NCBI GenBank assembly: GCA_021846275.1
Contig: JAJZBZ010000009.1
Coordinates: 1-64,000 of the forward strand
DNA from: Acidobacteriota bacterium
GTDB taxonomy: Bacteria > Acidobacteriota > Terriglobia > Terriglobales > Acidobacteriaceae
DNA: 64,000 bases
Reading direction: 5' to 3'
The notes under the pieces were generated by a model. That model was not told where the DNA came from. It worked only from the letters and a program-made list of their open reading frames with translations, and did not search any database. Of the stretch, positions 19,967 to 28,357 are shown piece by piece (position 1 is the first letter of the stretch; every line of letters begins with the position of its first letter). The translations under genes and the position numbers were made by a program.

Positions 19967-21172
19967 TCACTCCGTCCCCAGCTCCGTACTGAACCCCACT
20001 CCACGCCCCACCGCCAGGCTGCACGCCACCAGTACGGCGGCCGCAGCCATCGGCACCGCCATCCCCACGCGCAGCGAATTTCCCGCCAACGAGGCCACTC
20101 CCGTCATCCACGGCAGCAGCGCCGAGCCAAGCCCGGCTATCCAGAATATCCCCGGATGCTCCCGTCGGCGCAGCGCCAGCGCCAGCGCCAGCGGATACAC
20201 CGGCCCCAGCCCCAACCCGACCAGAGCATTGCCGCAGAGAATCCCCGCCCGATCCGGCAACAGCACCAGCATCAGCACTCCAACCAGAATCGTCCACGCG
20301 CTCTGCGCCAGTAGCCTCGGCTCCGTTCTCCACGCCAGAAACCGCGTCGCGCCCAACCCCCGGCTCACCAGCAACCCGCCCCAGAAGAGGCTCGCCGCCA
20401 GCACCGCCGTCCGTATGCTCTGGTGCTCGCGCCGCGCATACTCCGTCACCCATCCGCCCATCGTGCTCTCAATGCCCGTCGGCAAGAACGCCAGCAGCAT
20501 CAGCGGCACGGGCCACAGCGCAGTCCACCGCGGCAGCTTCGCACTCGGCGGCCATACTGTTTGCCGACGTGCCTCATTCTGCGCGCCGCCCCGCGCCTCG
20601 TTGAGCGCCCCGCGCAGCGCCCAAGCCGTGAGCAGGGCAAACACCGTCGCCAACGCGCCCGCAATCGCGCCCGCGCTCGCCACGCGCAGCGAATGCTCCG
20701 CCAGCAGCGGACATGCCACCGCCCCCAGCGCCCAGATCATGTTCAGCCGATTCATCTCCCGCGCGCTCTCTCGCGCGTGCCGCTCGGCCTGGATCATGCT
20801 GATCGCCGTCATCGCCGCGCCCAGCCCCAGCCCATAGACAAACATCTCCACAAATCGCAGCTCGGCAATCCCCAGCGCAATTGCAGCCAGCGCCGCCGCC
20901 ACAGCTGCGCAGCCGCCCGCCACCACGCTTCGCCGCCAGCGCCCGGCAGCGAGTGCGCCCGTCGATGATCCCAGCCACGCCAGAAAAAACAGCAGACCCG
21001 CTCCGCCGTCCCTGAGCGCCCACTCGTGCATCAGCGCTGGCAACACCGCACCAGGCAGCGCCATCCCGACGCCCGTCGCGGCAAAGATCACGCTCAGCGC
21101 AAGCTCATCGCGCGGCATCCGACCGCGCGCCTCGACAGGCACTCCCTGGCCAGAGACTCCCACACCAGCCAT
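19967..21172 (-). CDS. MFS transporter following the LacI regulator
   Basis: 401 residues and about 12 hydrophobic segments typical of the major facilitator superfamily, with an N-terminal cytoplasmic stretch and ATGVGMALPGAVLPAL in the first helix. The A-motif between helices 2 and 3 is weak (GALAAGRWRR). The start codon lies five bases after the stop of the LacI-type regulator, so the two form one transcript and the transporter is probably controlled by, and related to, the ligand of that regulator. The substrate is unknown; sugar or sugar acid uptake fits the context. Confidence 0.85.
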   Translation of the reverse strand: MAGVGVSGQGVPVEARGRMPRDELALSVIFAATGVGMALPGAVLPALMHEWALRDGGAGLLFFLAWLGSSTGALAAGRWRRSVVAGGCAAVAAALAAIALGIAELRFVEMFVYGLGLGAAMTAISMIQAERHARESAREMNRLNMIWALGAVACPLLAEHSLRVASAGAIAGALATVFALLTAWALRGALNEARGGAQNEARRQTVWPPSAKLPRWTALWPVPLMLLAFLPTGIESTMGGWVTEYARREHQSIRTAVLAASLFWGGLLVSRGLGATRFLAWRTEPRLLAQSAWTILVGVLMLVLLPDRAGILCGNALVGLGLGPVYPLALALALRRREHPGIFWIAGLGSALLPWMTGVASLAGNSLRVGMAVPMAAAAVLVACSLAVGRGVGFSTELGTE

Positions 21173-21177
21173 CGTGG

Positions 21178-22227
21178 TTACTTCGCCTGACCCGCGGCTC
21201 CGGTTGATTCGCGCACCACCAGCTCCGGACTCACCATCACCTCGTCCTTCCGCTCGCCCTGTCCGCCACTCATCTGGTCAATCAGCAGCCGCGCCGCCAG
21301 CGCGCCCATCTCGTGGAGCGGCTGGCGAATCGTCGTCAATCGTGGCGAGTGAAACGCCGCATACGGAACGTCGTCAAAGCCGATCACTGATACATCCTGC
21401 GGCACGCGAATCTCGGCGTCATGCAGAGCGCGAATCACGCCAATCGCCGCCACGTCATTGAAGCAGACCATTGCCGTGAATCGCTTCTGCTGCCGCAGCA
21501 GCCGCTCCACCACCGGATACCCCAGTTCCGGCGTCGTCCGATCCTCGTCAATGTGAATCGTCAGCGCCGGATCAATCGCAATCCCCAGCTCCCGCGCCGC
21601 GCACTGCAGCGCCTCCCAGCGCGTATCCGAATCCGAACTGTTCGGATGCCCGTGCATGAACGCAATTCGGCTATGCCCAAGCTCATGCAGATGCTGCAGC
21701 GTCAGCCGCGCCGCCGCCGCATGATCCAGCAGCACGTTCGTCACTCCCGGAATCCTCGTGTGCCCTGCAATCGAAACCGCCGGAACAGGCAGCGGTCCCG
21801 CCAGATGCGTGTCAATCGCCAGAATTCCCTCCGCGCCACGGCTCTGCATCATCCCCGGATACTTCGCCACCAGCTCCGCCCGGTGCCGATGCGTCGCAAT
21901 GAAGTTGAAATAATCCTGCTCGATCAGCTGCTCGAAGATTCCGTTCATCACCTCCGAGTGGTAGCCCTCGGAGAGCACCGGCGTAAGGATCCCCACCATC
22001 ATCGTCCGCCGGTTGCGCAGCGAGCGCGCAATGTAGCTTGGATGGTAGTTCATCTCCCGCGCCATCGCGCGAATCCGCTCCCGCGTCGTCTCCGGAATCG
22101 AGCGTCCCGGCACATTGTTCAGCACCACGGAAACCGTCGCCGGATCCAGATGCAACCTCGCCGCCAGCACCTTCAGCGTCACCGGGGCTGACTTGTCCTT
22201 CATCGCTGAGTTTTTGCCTTGCGCCAT
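21178..22227 (-). CDS. LacI-family transcriptional regulator
   Basis: 349 residues. The N-terminal helix-turn-helix (VTLKVLAARLHLDPATVSVVLNN, about residues 16-38) and the hinge helix region (IARSLRNRR) are followed by a periplasmic-binding-protein-like sensor domain with VGILTPVLSEGY and DVSVIGFDDVPYAA, characteristic of LacI/GalR proteins. It should repress a sugar-use operon until a sugar effector binds. ATG 22227 is preceded by GAGG at about ten bases; ATG 22203 is an alternative. A LacI-type operator candidate lies at 22342-22355 and a very similar one in the GH16/MFS divergent region at 23696-23709, so it may control both itself and that pair. The TTTGCGCAAA at 22301-22310 is another possible site. 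Confidence 0.92.
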   Translation of the reverse strand: MAQGKNSAMKDKSAPVTLKVLAARLHLDPATVSVVLNNVPGRSIPETTRERIRAMAREMNYHPSYIARSLRNRRTMMVGILTPVLSEGYHSEVMNGIFEQLIEQDYFNFIATHRHRAELVAKYPGMMQSRGAEGILAIDTHLAGPLPVPAVSIAGHTRIPGVTNVLLDHAAAARLTLQHLHELGHSRIAFMHGHPNSSDSDTRWEALQCAARELGIAIDPALTIHIDEDRTTPELGYPVVERLLRQQKRFTAMVCFNDVAAIGVIRALHDAEIRVPQDVSVIGFDDVPYAAFHSPRLTTIRQPLHEMGALAARLLIDQMSGGQGERKDEVMVSPELVVRESTGAAGQAK

Positions 22228-22300
22228 TCGTTCGCGCCTCGTTCCTCGTTCATCCGTCTTCCGTGCGCCACACGCGCAAAAAAGCGAGTTCCCTCGTAGA

Positions 22301-22310
22301 TTTGCGCAAA
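22301..22310. promoter_or_regulatory. Palindrome TTTGCGCAAA upstream of the LacI gene
   Basis: A perfect 10-base palindrome with a central GC step lies 74 bases before the regulator start. It resembles half-site arrangements bound by LacI-type proteins. It is less similar to the second intergenic region than the site at 22342. Confidence 0.3.
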
Positions 22311-22341
22311 GTCTAGCAGTTGCACAACCACATCGACAAAC

Positions 22342-22355
22342 GGAAAATCGTTTCA
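22342..22355 (+). promoter_or_regulatory. Candidate LacI-type operator 1
   Basis: GGAAAATCGTTTCA is close to the LacI/GalR operator shape (TGAAA-CG-TTTCA around a central CG). It sits 115 bases before the regulator start codon. A near-identical 14-mer (12 of 14 identical) occurs inverted at 23696-23709, between the GH16 and transporter genes. Confidence 0.45.
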
Positions 22356-22468
22356 ACCGCAAAATATTGCCGCGCTCAAAGACCGACCACGATCCATCGC
22401 GCGCCGAGCCACTCGCAATCCGTCCCGGCGAATCGTGCGGCTCGCCTCAGTTTGTCCTTCAGTTCGTC

Positions 22469-23626
22469 TCAGTTTGCATAGATGCGAACGTAATCCACCA
22501 CCACCTGCGCCGGAAACGTTGTCGTCGCACTCGGCGATCCGGGCCACTGTCCGCCCACGGCCAGATTCAGAATCAGAAACGACGGCCCCGCATCGAACGG
22601 CCACACCGCGCCGCTGAACGAAGCGATGCTGGCCTTCGTAAACGTCGCATACGGCGCTGTCGGATCGTCGATGTAATAGGCCACCGATCCCGGCTTCCAG
22701 ATCATCCCGTAGGTGTGCCATCCGGCAGCCGTTTCACCCGCGGGAAAGTTGTAGTTCGTGCCGATGTTGTCACCCGTGAATCCCGTTCCATGCACGGATC
22801 CTTTATTCCAGTCCGGCGTCGTCGCCGCATCCACGCGCTCGGCAATATCCATCTCGCCACAGGCCGGCCAGTTCACCGTCGCCACGCTGTTGCCGAGCAT
22901 CCAGAACGCAGGCCAGAATCCCTGCTGCTCCGGCAACTCGATGCGCGCCTCCACGCGCCCATACTGAAAGCTGAACAGCCCCTGCGTCTTCATCCGCGCC
23001 GAGGTGTAAACTCCCGCCGCTGGCTGCTCGGCCACGATATGCAGCGCGCTGTCCGTGCCCACATACGCATTCGGCGCTGCCGGGTTGCACGGTGCCTCAC
23101 TCGATCCCCACGCGCAATAGTCCTCCAACTCCTGATTGCCCCACCCGTTGTTTCCCGTGTCATAGGTCCAGGTCGCCGGATTGGGCTGCGCATTTGCAGC
23201 GCCGGAGTTGGTAAACTCATCGCTCCACACCAGCGTCCCCGAAGCAATGTTGATCGTGAAGCTCTGGCTTGCGGGCTGGCTCGTGTTGAATCCGCTCGCC
23301 GCCGCAATCGCCTTCACCGTCACGCTCGTCGTAATCAAAAACGGCGCGGCGTATACCGTCGAAGTCGACGTCGGCGCGGAGCCATCCATCGTGTAATAGA
23401 TCGTCGCCGACGGAATATTGCTCGCAAGCGTAATCACCTGCGCGCCATTCTGCGCCGCCGTCGCTGTGATCGTCGGCGGCTGCGCCTCGGCGATCACCGG
23501 CGTCTTCGCCACGCCGCCACCGCTGCTCGTTCCGCCGCAGCTCAGCATCAGCGGAATCGCGATCACCATCGCCATCCCCATCGCCGCCGCGCGCACCCAC
23601 ATCCGCCCCACTCCGCAGCTCGTCAT
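22469..23626 (-). CDS. Secreted GH16 endo-beta-glucanase-like lipoprotein
   Basis: 385 residues. ATG 23626 has GGAGG seven bases upstream; the frame is open to 23680 but the shorter form gives a lipoprotein signal (IPLMLSC). Next comes a chitobiase/hexosaminidase C-terminal-like beta domain (IYYTMDGSAPTSTSTVY), then the GH16 jelly-roll with GWGNQELEDYC and the catalytic motif EMDIAE at 258-263 (nucleophile E258, acid/base E263). The spacing and GWGN.EL pattern resemble laminarinase-type GH16 enzymes, so cleavage of beta-1,3-glucan is likely but not proven. It is divergent from an ACS-type transporter and shares a candidate operator with the LacI gene. Confidence 0.9.
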   Translation of the reverse strand: MTSCGVGRMWVRAAAMGMAMVIAIPLMLSCGGTSSGGGVAKTPVIAEAQPPTITATAAQNGAQVITLASNIPSATIYYTMDGSAPTSTSTVYAAPFLITTSVTVKAIAAASGFNTSQPASQSFTINIASGTLVWSDEFTNSGAANAQPNPATWTYDTGNNGWGNQELEDYCAWGSSEAPCNPAAPNAYVGTDSALHIVAEQPAAGVYTSARMKTQGLFSFQYGRVEARIELPEQQGFWPAFWMLGNSVATVNWPACGEMDIAERVDAATTPDWNKGSVHGTGFTGDNIGTNYNFPAGETAAGWHTYGMIWKPGSVAYYIDDPTAPYATFTKASIASFSGAVWPFDAGPSFLILNLAVGGQWPGSPSATTTFPAQVVVDYVRIYAN

Positions 23627-23695
23627 TTCCCGCCTCCGCGCAAGATCACGCCATCCCGCGTCACCCAGCTTGAATACCATCTCGCCGCACCCCAG

Positions 23696-23709
23696 TCAAA
23701 CGTTTTTCC
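23696..23709 (-). promoter_or_regulatory. Candidate LacI-type operator 2
   Basis: On the minus strand this reads GGAAAAACGTTTGA, matching the candidate at 22342-22355 at 12 of 14 positions. It lies 70 bases before the GH16 start and 134 bases before the start of the divergent MFS gene, so one site could control both. Confidence 0.45.
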
Positions 23710-23842
23710 AGAACTATCCCGCGACCGCATGCGAAACGGCCACGCATAACGCGCCCAGCGTCCGCTCCTGTACTATGAATACGCCCGACAGGTTGCGCGT
23801 CAAGCAAACCTCCGGCGTCGATCCACTACCACCCATTACCGC

Positions 23843-25150
23843 ATGGCCTTTCAGGAACACATCCATCCCGCGCCCACCGGCAAACACTCGCGTCGCCGCT
23901 GGCGCATCGCCTGGCTGCTCGGCATCGGCGTTCTCATCAACTACTTCGACCGCGTCAATCTCTCCATCGCCCAGGCCGCGCTCCATCGCGACTTCGGCGT
24001 TGGCACCATCCTCTTCGGCTATCTGCTCGGCGCCTACAACTGGACTTACGCCTCCATCCAGCTTCCTGTCGGCATCATCCTTGACCGCTTCGGCGTCAAA
24101 CTCACCAGCCGCGTCAGCATTTTTCTCTGGAGCGTCGCTTCGTTTGCCGCCTCGGTCAGCCGCAGCATCCCGTGGTTTTTCGCCTCGCGCCTGCTGCTCG
24201 GCATCGGCGAGGGACCATCCTTCCCCGCCAGCTCCAAAGCCGTCAGCCGCTGGTTCCCGCGCGCCGAACGCACCACCGCGACCTCGTTCTTTGACTCCGC
24301 CGCAAAGCTCGGCTCCGCCATCGGGGTTCCCGTGCTCGGCGTCGTCCTGCTGGCCATCGGCTGGCGATGGAGCTTCGCGCTCACGGGCGCGCTCAGCCTG
24401 CTCTATCTCGCCTATTTCTGGGTCGTCTATCGCGAGCCGGAGGACGATCCCCACCTCACCGAAGAAGAACGCGCTTACATCCATTCCTCGACGCCAGCCG
24501 CCGAGCAACCGCCCTTATCCCTGGTCGCTCTCGTTCGTCAGCCCAAGGTGCTCGGCGTCTCCATCGGCTTCGGCTCCTACAACTACGTCTTCTACCTGCT
24601 GCTCACCTGGCTGCCGAGCTATCTCTCCACCGCGCTCCACATTGACCTGCTCCACTCGTTCCTTTACACCGGAGTTCCCTGGCTCTTCGCCACCGTCTGC
24701 GAACTGAGCATCGGCGGCTGGCTGATCGGCCATCTCATCCGTCGCGGTCATGACTCCAGCCGCGTCCGCCAGACGGTCCTGCTCTGCGGCATGGCCTGCG
24801 GCCTCGGCATCTTCGGCGCGGCCGGCGCTCACACCGCGCCCGTCGCCCTCGCCTGGATCAGTCTCTCCATCGGCGGACTCTCCGCCGCAGCGCCCGTCGG
24901 CTGGTCCGTCCCTTCGCTCATCTCGCCGCGCGGCAGCGTCGGCTCCGTCGGCGGCATTCTCAACTTCTCCAATCAAATCTCCGCCATCGTCGCGCCCGTG
25001 CTCACCGGCTACGTCGTCGCCTTCACTCACTCGTTTCGCTGGGCATTCTTCGCCGCAGCCATTTACCTCGCCATCGGCATCCTCGCCTACCTGCTGCTGC
25101 TCGGTCGCATCGAGCCAATGTTTGACGAAGACGCAGCCGTCGGCGCATAG
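23843..25150 (+). CDS. MFS transporter, anion:cation symporter (ACS) family
   Basis: 435 residues and 12 predicted membrane helices. The first helix ends with INYFDRVNLSIA, the signature of the ACS family (hexuronate, galactonate, glucarate and phthalate carriers). The loop QLPVGIILDRFGVKLTSR is the MFS motif A. Substrates in this family are mostly organic anions, so uptake of a sugar acid fits the dehydrogenases on the opposite strand. ATG 23843 has no clear ribosome binding site. Its last 64 bases overlap the 3' end of the convergent esterase gene. Confidence 0.88.
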   Translation: MAFQEHIHPAPTGKHSRRRWRIAWLLGIGVLINYFDRVNLSIAQAALHRDFGVGTILFGYLLGAYNWTYASIQLPVGIILDRFGVKLTSRVSIFLWSVASFAASVSRSIPWFFASRLLLGIGEGPSFPASSKAVSRWFPRAERTTATSFFDSAAKLGSAIGVPVLGVVLLAIGWRWSFALTGALSLLYLAYFWVVYREPEDDPHLTEEERAYIHSSTPAAEQPPLSLVALVRQPKVLGVSIGFGSYNYVFYLLLTWLPSYLSTALHIDLLHSFLYTGVPWLFATVCELSIGGWLIGHLIRRGHDSSRVRQTVLLCGMACGLGIFGAAGAHTAPVALAWISLSIGGLSAAAPVGWSVPSLISPRGSVGSVGGILNFSNQISAIVAPVLTGYVVAFTHSFRWAFFAAAIYLAIGILAYLLLLGRIEPMFDEDAAVGA

Positions 25151-26250
25151 CCCCGCCACAGCCACGTCAGAGCCTCCGGCAGCGTCTGCTCGCGCACGGC
25201 ACGGTCCACATGCCCGGCGTTCCGCGCAAACACAAACTGATACGCGTAGCCCTTCGCCGCCAGCACGCGCGCCATGCGCTCGTTCGCCTCCACCCAGTCG
25301 TGCATCCCGTCATGCAGCGCATTCGGATTGTAGAGATCGCGGTCGCCCACCTCCAGCCAGATGCGCAGCGGCTTGCGCGGCGTATCCGCAATCCAGCGCT
25401 CGTGAAACTCCCACGCCCCATGCGGCGATTTCGGATTCCACGGCCACTGCTGATTCACATACGTCCCCGAATACGTCAGCACGCGGTGATACCACTCCGT
25501 GTGAAACCACGCCATCGCCAGCGCCGCCGACCCACCGGAACTCCCGCCCATCGTCGCGCGACCATCCGGATTCGTCGTGAATCGAACCCCGCAATGCGTC
25601 TCCGCCGCCGGCAACACCTCCGTCTGCACAAACTCCGCATACCGGCCCGACATCGTGTCATACTCGAGACCGCGCTCGCTGCCCTGCGCATCGTGTCCGC
25701 CGTTGCCGATTGAGACAAAGACCAGCGCCGGAATCCTGCGCTCGGCAATCAGCGCATCCAGAATCGGAAACATCATCCTGTCCGGACCATCCGCGCCCAC
25801 CAGCAGCGGCGCCGCTTCGCCCGCCCGATACCCCGCCGGAACATACACCGTCACTGTGCGCACATACGGCGCGGCGTGCGAGGTGACCAGCATCCGATCC
25901 GGATGCGCCGGGTCCACGCGATTGAACGTGCCAGCGTCCTGCGCAACGCCGGGATAGATTTTGCTGTCTTCTGATCGCATCGTAAAGCTGCACTGCGTCC
26001 CGCGCGGCACATTCGCCTCAGGCGTCACTTCCGGCGCAGCCGGATGCGTCGGCCCCAGTATGAAATTCCCATTCTCATCCACTGGCGGCACTGCGCCATC
26101 CGGCAACTCCACCGCCTTCACATACCCGGCCGCATGCGGATCGCGCGTCGGCGGCGAAGCCGGTTTCTGCGCCCCCGTCGTCTGCGCCATCGATAATGTC
26201 GCACCCGTCGCCATCAGCGCCGCCATCCCCAGCCACATCGTTCGATTCAT
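25087..26250 (-). CDS. Secreted esterase-D/enterochelin-esterase-like alpha/beta hydrolase
   Basis: 387 residues from ATG 26250, which has GAGGGGAATTGAG in front. A signal peptide ends near SMAQ (residue 22). The hydrolase fold shows VTVYVPAGY, then the nucleophile elbow GGSSGG (Ser238), followed by WLEVGDRDLYN with the likely acid and FARNAGHVDRAV with the likely His. This pattern belongs to the esterase D / enterochelin esterase group, which includes feruloyl and acetyl esterases acting on plant polysaccharides. Only one base separates it from the SDR gene upstream (TGAGATG), so they are co-translated. The 3' end overlaps the convergent transporter by 64 bases. Confidence 0.85.
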   Translation of the reverse strand: MNRTMWLGMAALMATGATLSMAQTTGAQKPASPPTRDPHAAGYVKAVELPDGAVPPVDENGNFILGPTHPAAPEVTPEANVPRGTQCSFTMRSEDSKIYPGVAQDAGTFNRVDPAHPDRMLVTSHAAPYVRTVTVYVPAGYRAGEAAPLLVGADGPDRMMFPILDALIAERRIPALVFVSIGNGGHDAQGSERGLEYDTMSGRYAEFVQTEVLPAAETHCGVRFTTNPDGRATMGGSSGGSAALAMAWFHTEWYHRVLTYSGTYVNQQWPWNPKSPHGAWEFHERWIADTPRKPLRIWLEVGDRDLYNPNALHDGMHDWVEANERMARVLAAKGYAYQFVFARNAGHVDRAVREQTLPEALTWLWRGYAPTAASSSNIGSMRPSSSR

Positions 26251-26251
26251 C

Positions 26252-27070
26252 TCAATTCCCCTCACTCTTTTTGCCAGCCTTTGCTTGCCGCGTCGCGCGC
26301 ACCGCACCCGTCGAAATGCCCCCGTCCACCAACAGCGTCTGCCCGGTCACGTAGCGGCTCGCCTCCGACGCCAGAAACACCACCGCCCCATCCAGATCAT
26401 TCGGCAGCCCCGCGCGCTTCAGCGGAATCCGATCCTCCAGATACCTCACCCACTCCGCGTCCTCATACATCACCCGATTCTGCGCTGTCTGAAACCATCC
26501 CGGAGCCAGGCAATTCACCGTAATCCCGTACCGCCCCCAGTCATCAGCCAGACTCATCGTCAACTGCCGGATCCCGCCTCGGCTCGCGCAATACGGCCCC
26601 AGTCCCGCATAGCCCGCCACGCTCGTCACCGAGCCGATGTTGATGACGCGCCCATACCCATGCCGCGCCATCCCGCGCGCCAGCGCCTGCGCGACAAAAA
26701 AACTCCCGCGCAGATTCGTATCCAGCACCAGATTCCAGTCTTCCCAGCTCACCTCCAGCGCCGGTTTCCGCACGTTGCATCCGGCATTGTTCACCAGTAT
26801 CTGCACCTGCCCGCCGAGCGCCTTCACCTGCTCGCCCATGCGTTCGATGCTCGCCCGCTCGCGCACGTCCAGATCAAGCGTCACCACGCTGCGCCCCAGC
26901 GCGCGCATCTCCGCGGCAAACGGCGCAATCTCCTCACTGCGCCTGCTCGTCAGGATCAGGTCCGCGCCCGCCCGCGCCAGCGCCCGCGCAAAATACTGCC
27001 CCAGTCCGCGGCTGGCACCGGTCACCATCGCCGTCTGTCCCGTCAGATCAAAGAAATTCTCCGCCGCCAC
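26252..27070 (-). CDS. SDR oxidoreductase, gluconate 5-dehydrogenase-like, with Arg for catalytic Lys
   Basis: 272 residues with the short-chain dehydrogenase pattern: cofactor loop TGASRGLG near the N-terminus, NNAG, a serine in NIGSVTSV, and the active-site tyrosine in GPYCASRGG. The normal YxxxK reads YxxxR here (codon CGA, checked on the DNA). Overall it looks like gluconate 5-dehydrogenase or similar sugar-acid dehydrogenases (SDR with PLKRAGLPNDLDGAVVFLAS and GQTLLVDGG). It lies between a zinc dehydrogenase upstream and an esterase one base downstream. Arg may support a slower reaction or the protein may have changed role. The last 20 residues are lysine-rich and variable. Confidence 0.85.
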   Translation of the reverse strand: MAAENFFDLTGQTAMVTGASRGLGQYFARALARAGADLILTSRRSEEIAPFAAEMRALGRSVVTLDLDVRERASIERMGEQVKALGGQVQILVNNAGCNVRKPALEVSWEDWNLVLDTNLRGSFFVAQALARGMARHGYGRVINIGSVTSVAGYAGLGPYCASRGGIRQLTMSLADDWGRYGITVNCLAPGWFQTAQNRVMYEDAEWVRYLEDRIPLKRAGLPNDLDGAVVFLASEASRYVTGQTLLVDGGISTGAVRATRQAKAGKKSEGN

Positions 27071-27118
27071 GCTTCCCTCACTTCCTGCTTTTTCTTCACG
27101 CTGTCAGGCGCCATCCAG

Positions 27119-28210
27119 TCACGCGCCCAGTCTTGGGTCAAGCACAATCTTCATCAGATTCGGCTCCCGCGCATGCAGTCGCCCGAACCACTCCGCTCCA
27201 TCCTCCAGCGGCGCCACCGCCGTAATCAGCGGCTTCACGCGAATCTTTCCCGCCGACACCAGCGCAATCGCCTCCGGATACTCCCCGCATGAAGCGCACG
27301 AGCCTTGCAGCCGGATCTGCCGCGAGACCACGCGCTGCAGCGGCAGCGTCACCGCCGGCGTAATGTTACCCACCAGCGTCACCGTCCCGCCTTTCTTCAC
27401 CGCCTCAATCGCCGCCGTCACCGTCTCATCGCGTCCGACGGCTTCGAGCACAGCATCCACGCCGCGACCCTCCGTCGCCGCGTGAACCCTCCGCACCAGC
27501 TCCTCGCCAGAGGCCAGCACCGTCTCCGTCGCGCCCATCTCCCGCGCCAGCCGCAGCCGCGTCTCGTCCACATCCGCAACCATCACCCGCCTGTACCCCA
27601 GCGCCTTCAGCGACTGCGCAATCAGCAGCCCGATCATCCCGGCGCCGATCACCAGCACGCGCGCGTCCACACTCGACTCAACACTCGACGGCACACTCGA
27701 CTCCGCACCCGACTCTGGCGTCACGCCCGTCAGATGCACCGCATGCAGCGCCACCGCCACAGCCTCCAGCATCGCCGCCTCGGCAAACTCCATCTGCTCC
27801 GGCAGACGATGCACAATCCGCTCCGGTACGGCGACCAGTTCGGCAAACGCTCCATGCCGTCGAAACTCCTGGCACGAGACGCCAACCACCTCGCGCCGAT
27901 CGCAGAGATTGATCTCTCCGCGCGCGCAGAAAAAACACTCCCCGCAATAGACCGTCGAATCAAACGTCACGCGATCGCCCACCGCAAACCGCGCGACGCC
28001 CGCGCCCACCGCAGCCACTGTTCCCGCCGCTTCATGGCCCATCACCAGCGGAGGAATCCGTCGCCCCGACGAGCCGTCATACCCATGCACGTCGCTGCCG
28101 CAGATACCGCACGCCGCCACGCGAATCATCACCTCGCCGGTGCCCGCCACGGGATCGGCCATCTCCCGCATCACCAGTTCCGACGGCGCTTCCAGAAGCA
28201 TCGCTTTCAT
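27119..28210 (-). CDS. Zinc-dependent medium-chain dehydrogenase (sorbitol / idonate dehydrogenase type)
   Basis: 363 residues. Catalytic zinc ligands sit in CGICGSDVHGYDG and GHEAAG; structural zinc cysteines form CGECFFCARGEINLC. The Rossmann fold shows VLVIGAGMIGLLIAQ, and VADVDETRL carries the acidic residue that favours NAD. The closest relatives by pattern are sorbitol, L-idonate and threonine dehydrogenases. Just before the Rossmann strand a 16-residue stretch (ESGA ESSV PSSV ESSV) is encoded by four 12-base tandem repeats. It probably works with the SDR downstream to interconvert sugar acids or polyols imported by the neighbouring transporters. Confidence 0.9.
   Translation of the reverse strand: MKAMLLEAPSELVMREMADPVAGTGEVMIRVAACGICGSDVHGYDGSSGRRIPPLVMGHEAAGTVAAVGAGVARFAVGDRVTFDSTVYCGECFFCARGEINLCDRREVVGVSCQEFRRHGAFAELVAVPERIVHRLPEQMEFAEAAMLEAVAVALHAVHLTGVTPESGAESSVPSSVESSVDARVLVIGAGMIGLLIAQSLKALGYRRVMVADVDETRLRLAREMGATETVLASGEELVRRVHAATEGRGVDAVLEAVGRDETVTAAIEAVKKGGTVTLVGNITPAVTLPLQRVVSRQIRLQGSCASCGEYPEAIALVSAGKIRVKPLITAVAPLEDGAEWFGRLHAREPNLMKIVLDPRLGA
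27669..27716 (-). repeat. Four 12-bp tandem repeats inside the zinc dehydrogenase gene
   Basis: Units at 27669, 27681, 27693 and 27705 begin ACACTCGAC (the last GCACCCGAC) and keep a 12-base period, so they add four residues each without shifting the frame. They encode a flexible serine-rich linker between the catalytic and cofactor domains. Confidence 0.85.
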
Positions 28211-28357
28211 CCCCGCTCACCTCTGCTCACCAATCTACTCGCCCCAGCCTCGCGCGCGAAAGCTGCCCCGCGCCTGAAAGCTGTCCCGCCCGCGATAGCT
28301 GCGATCATCCCCGCCTGTCACTCGACGACCGCGCGCCACCTTCGCTAACGTAGAGTC

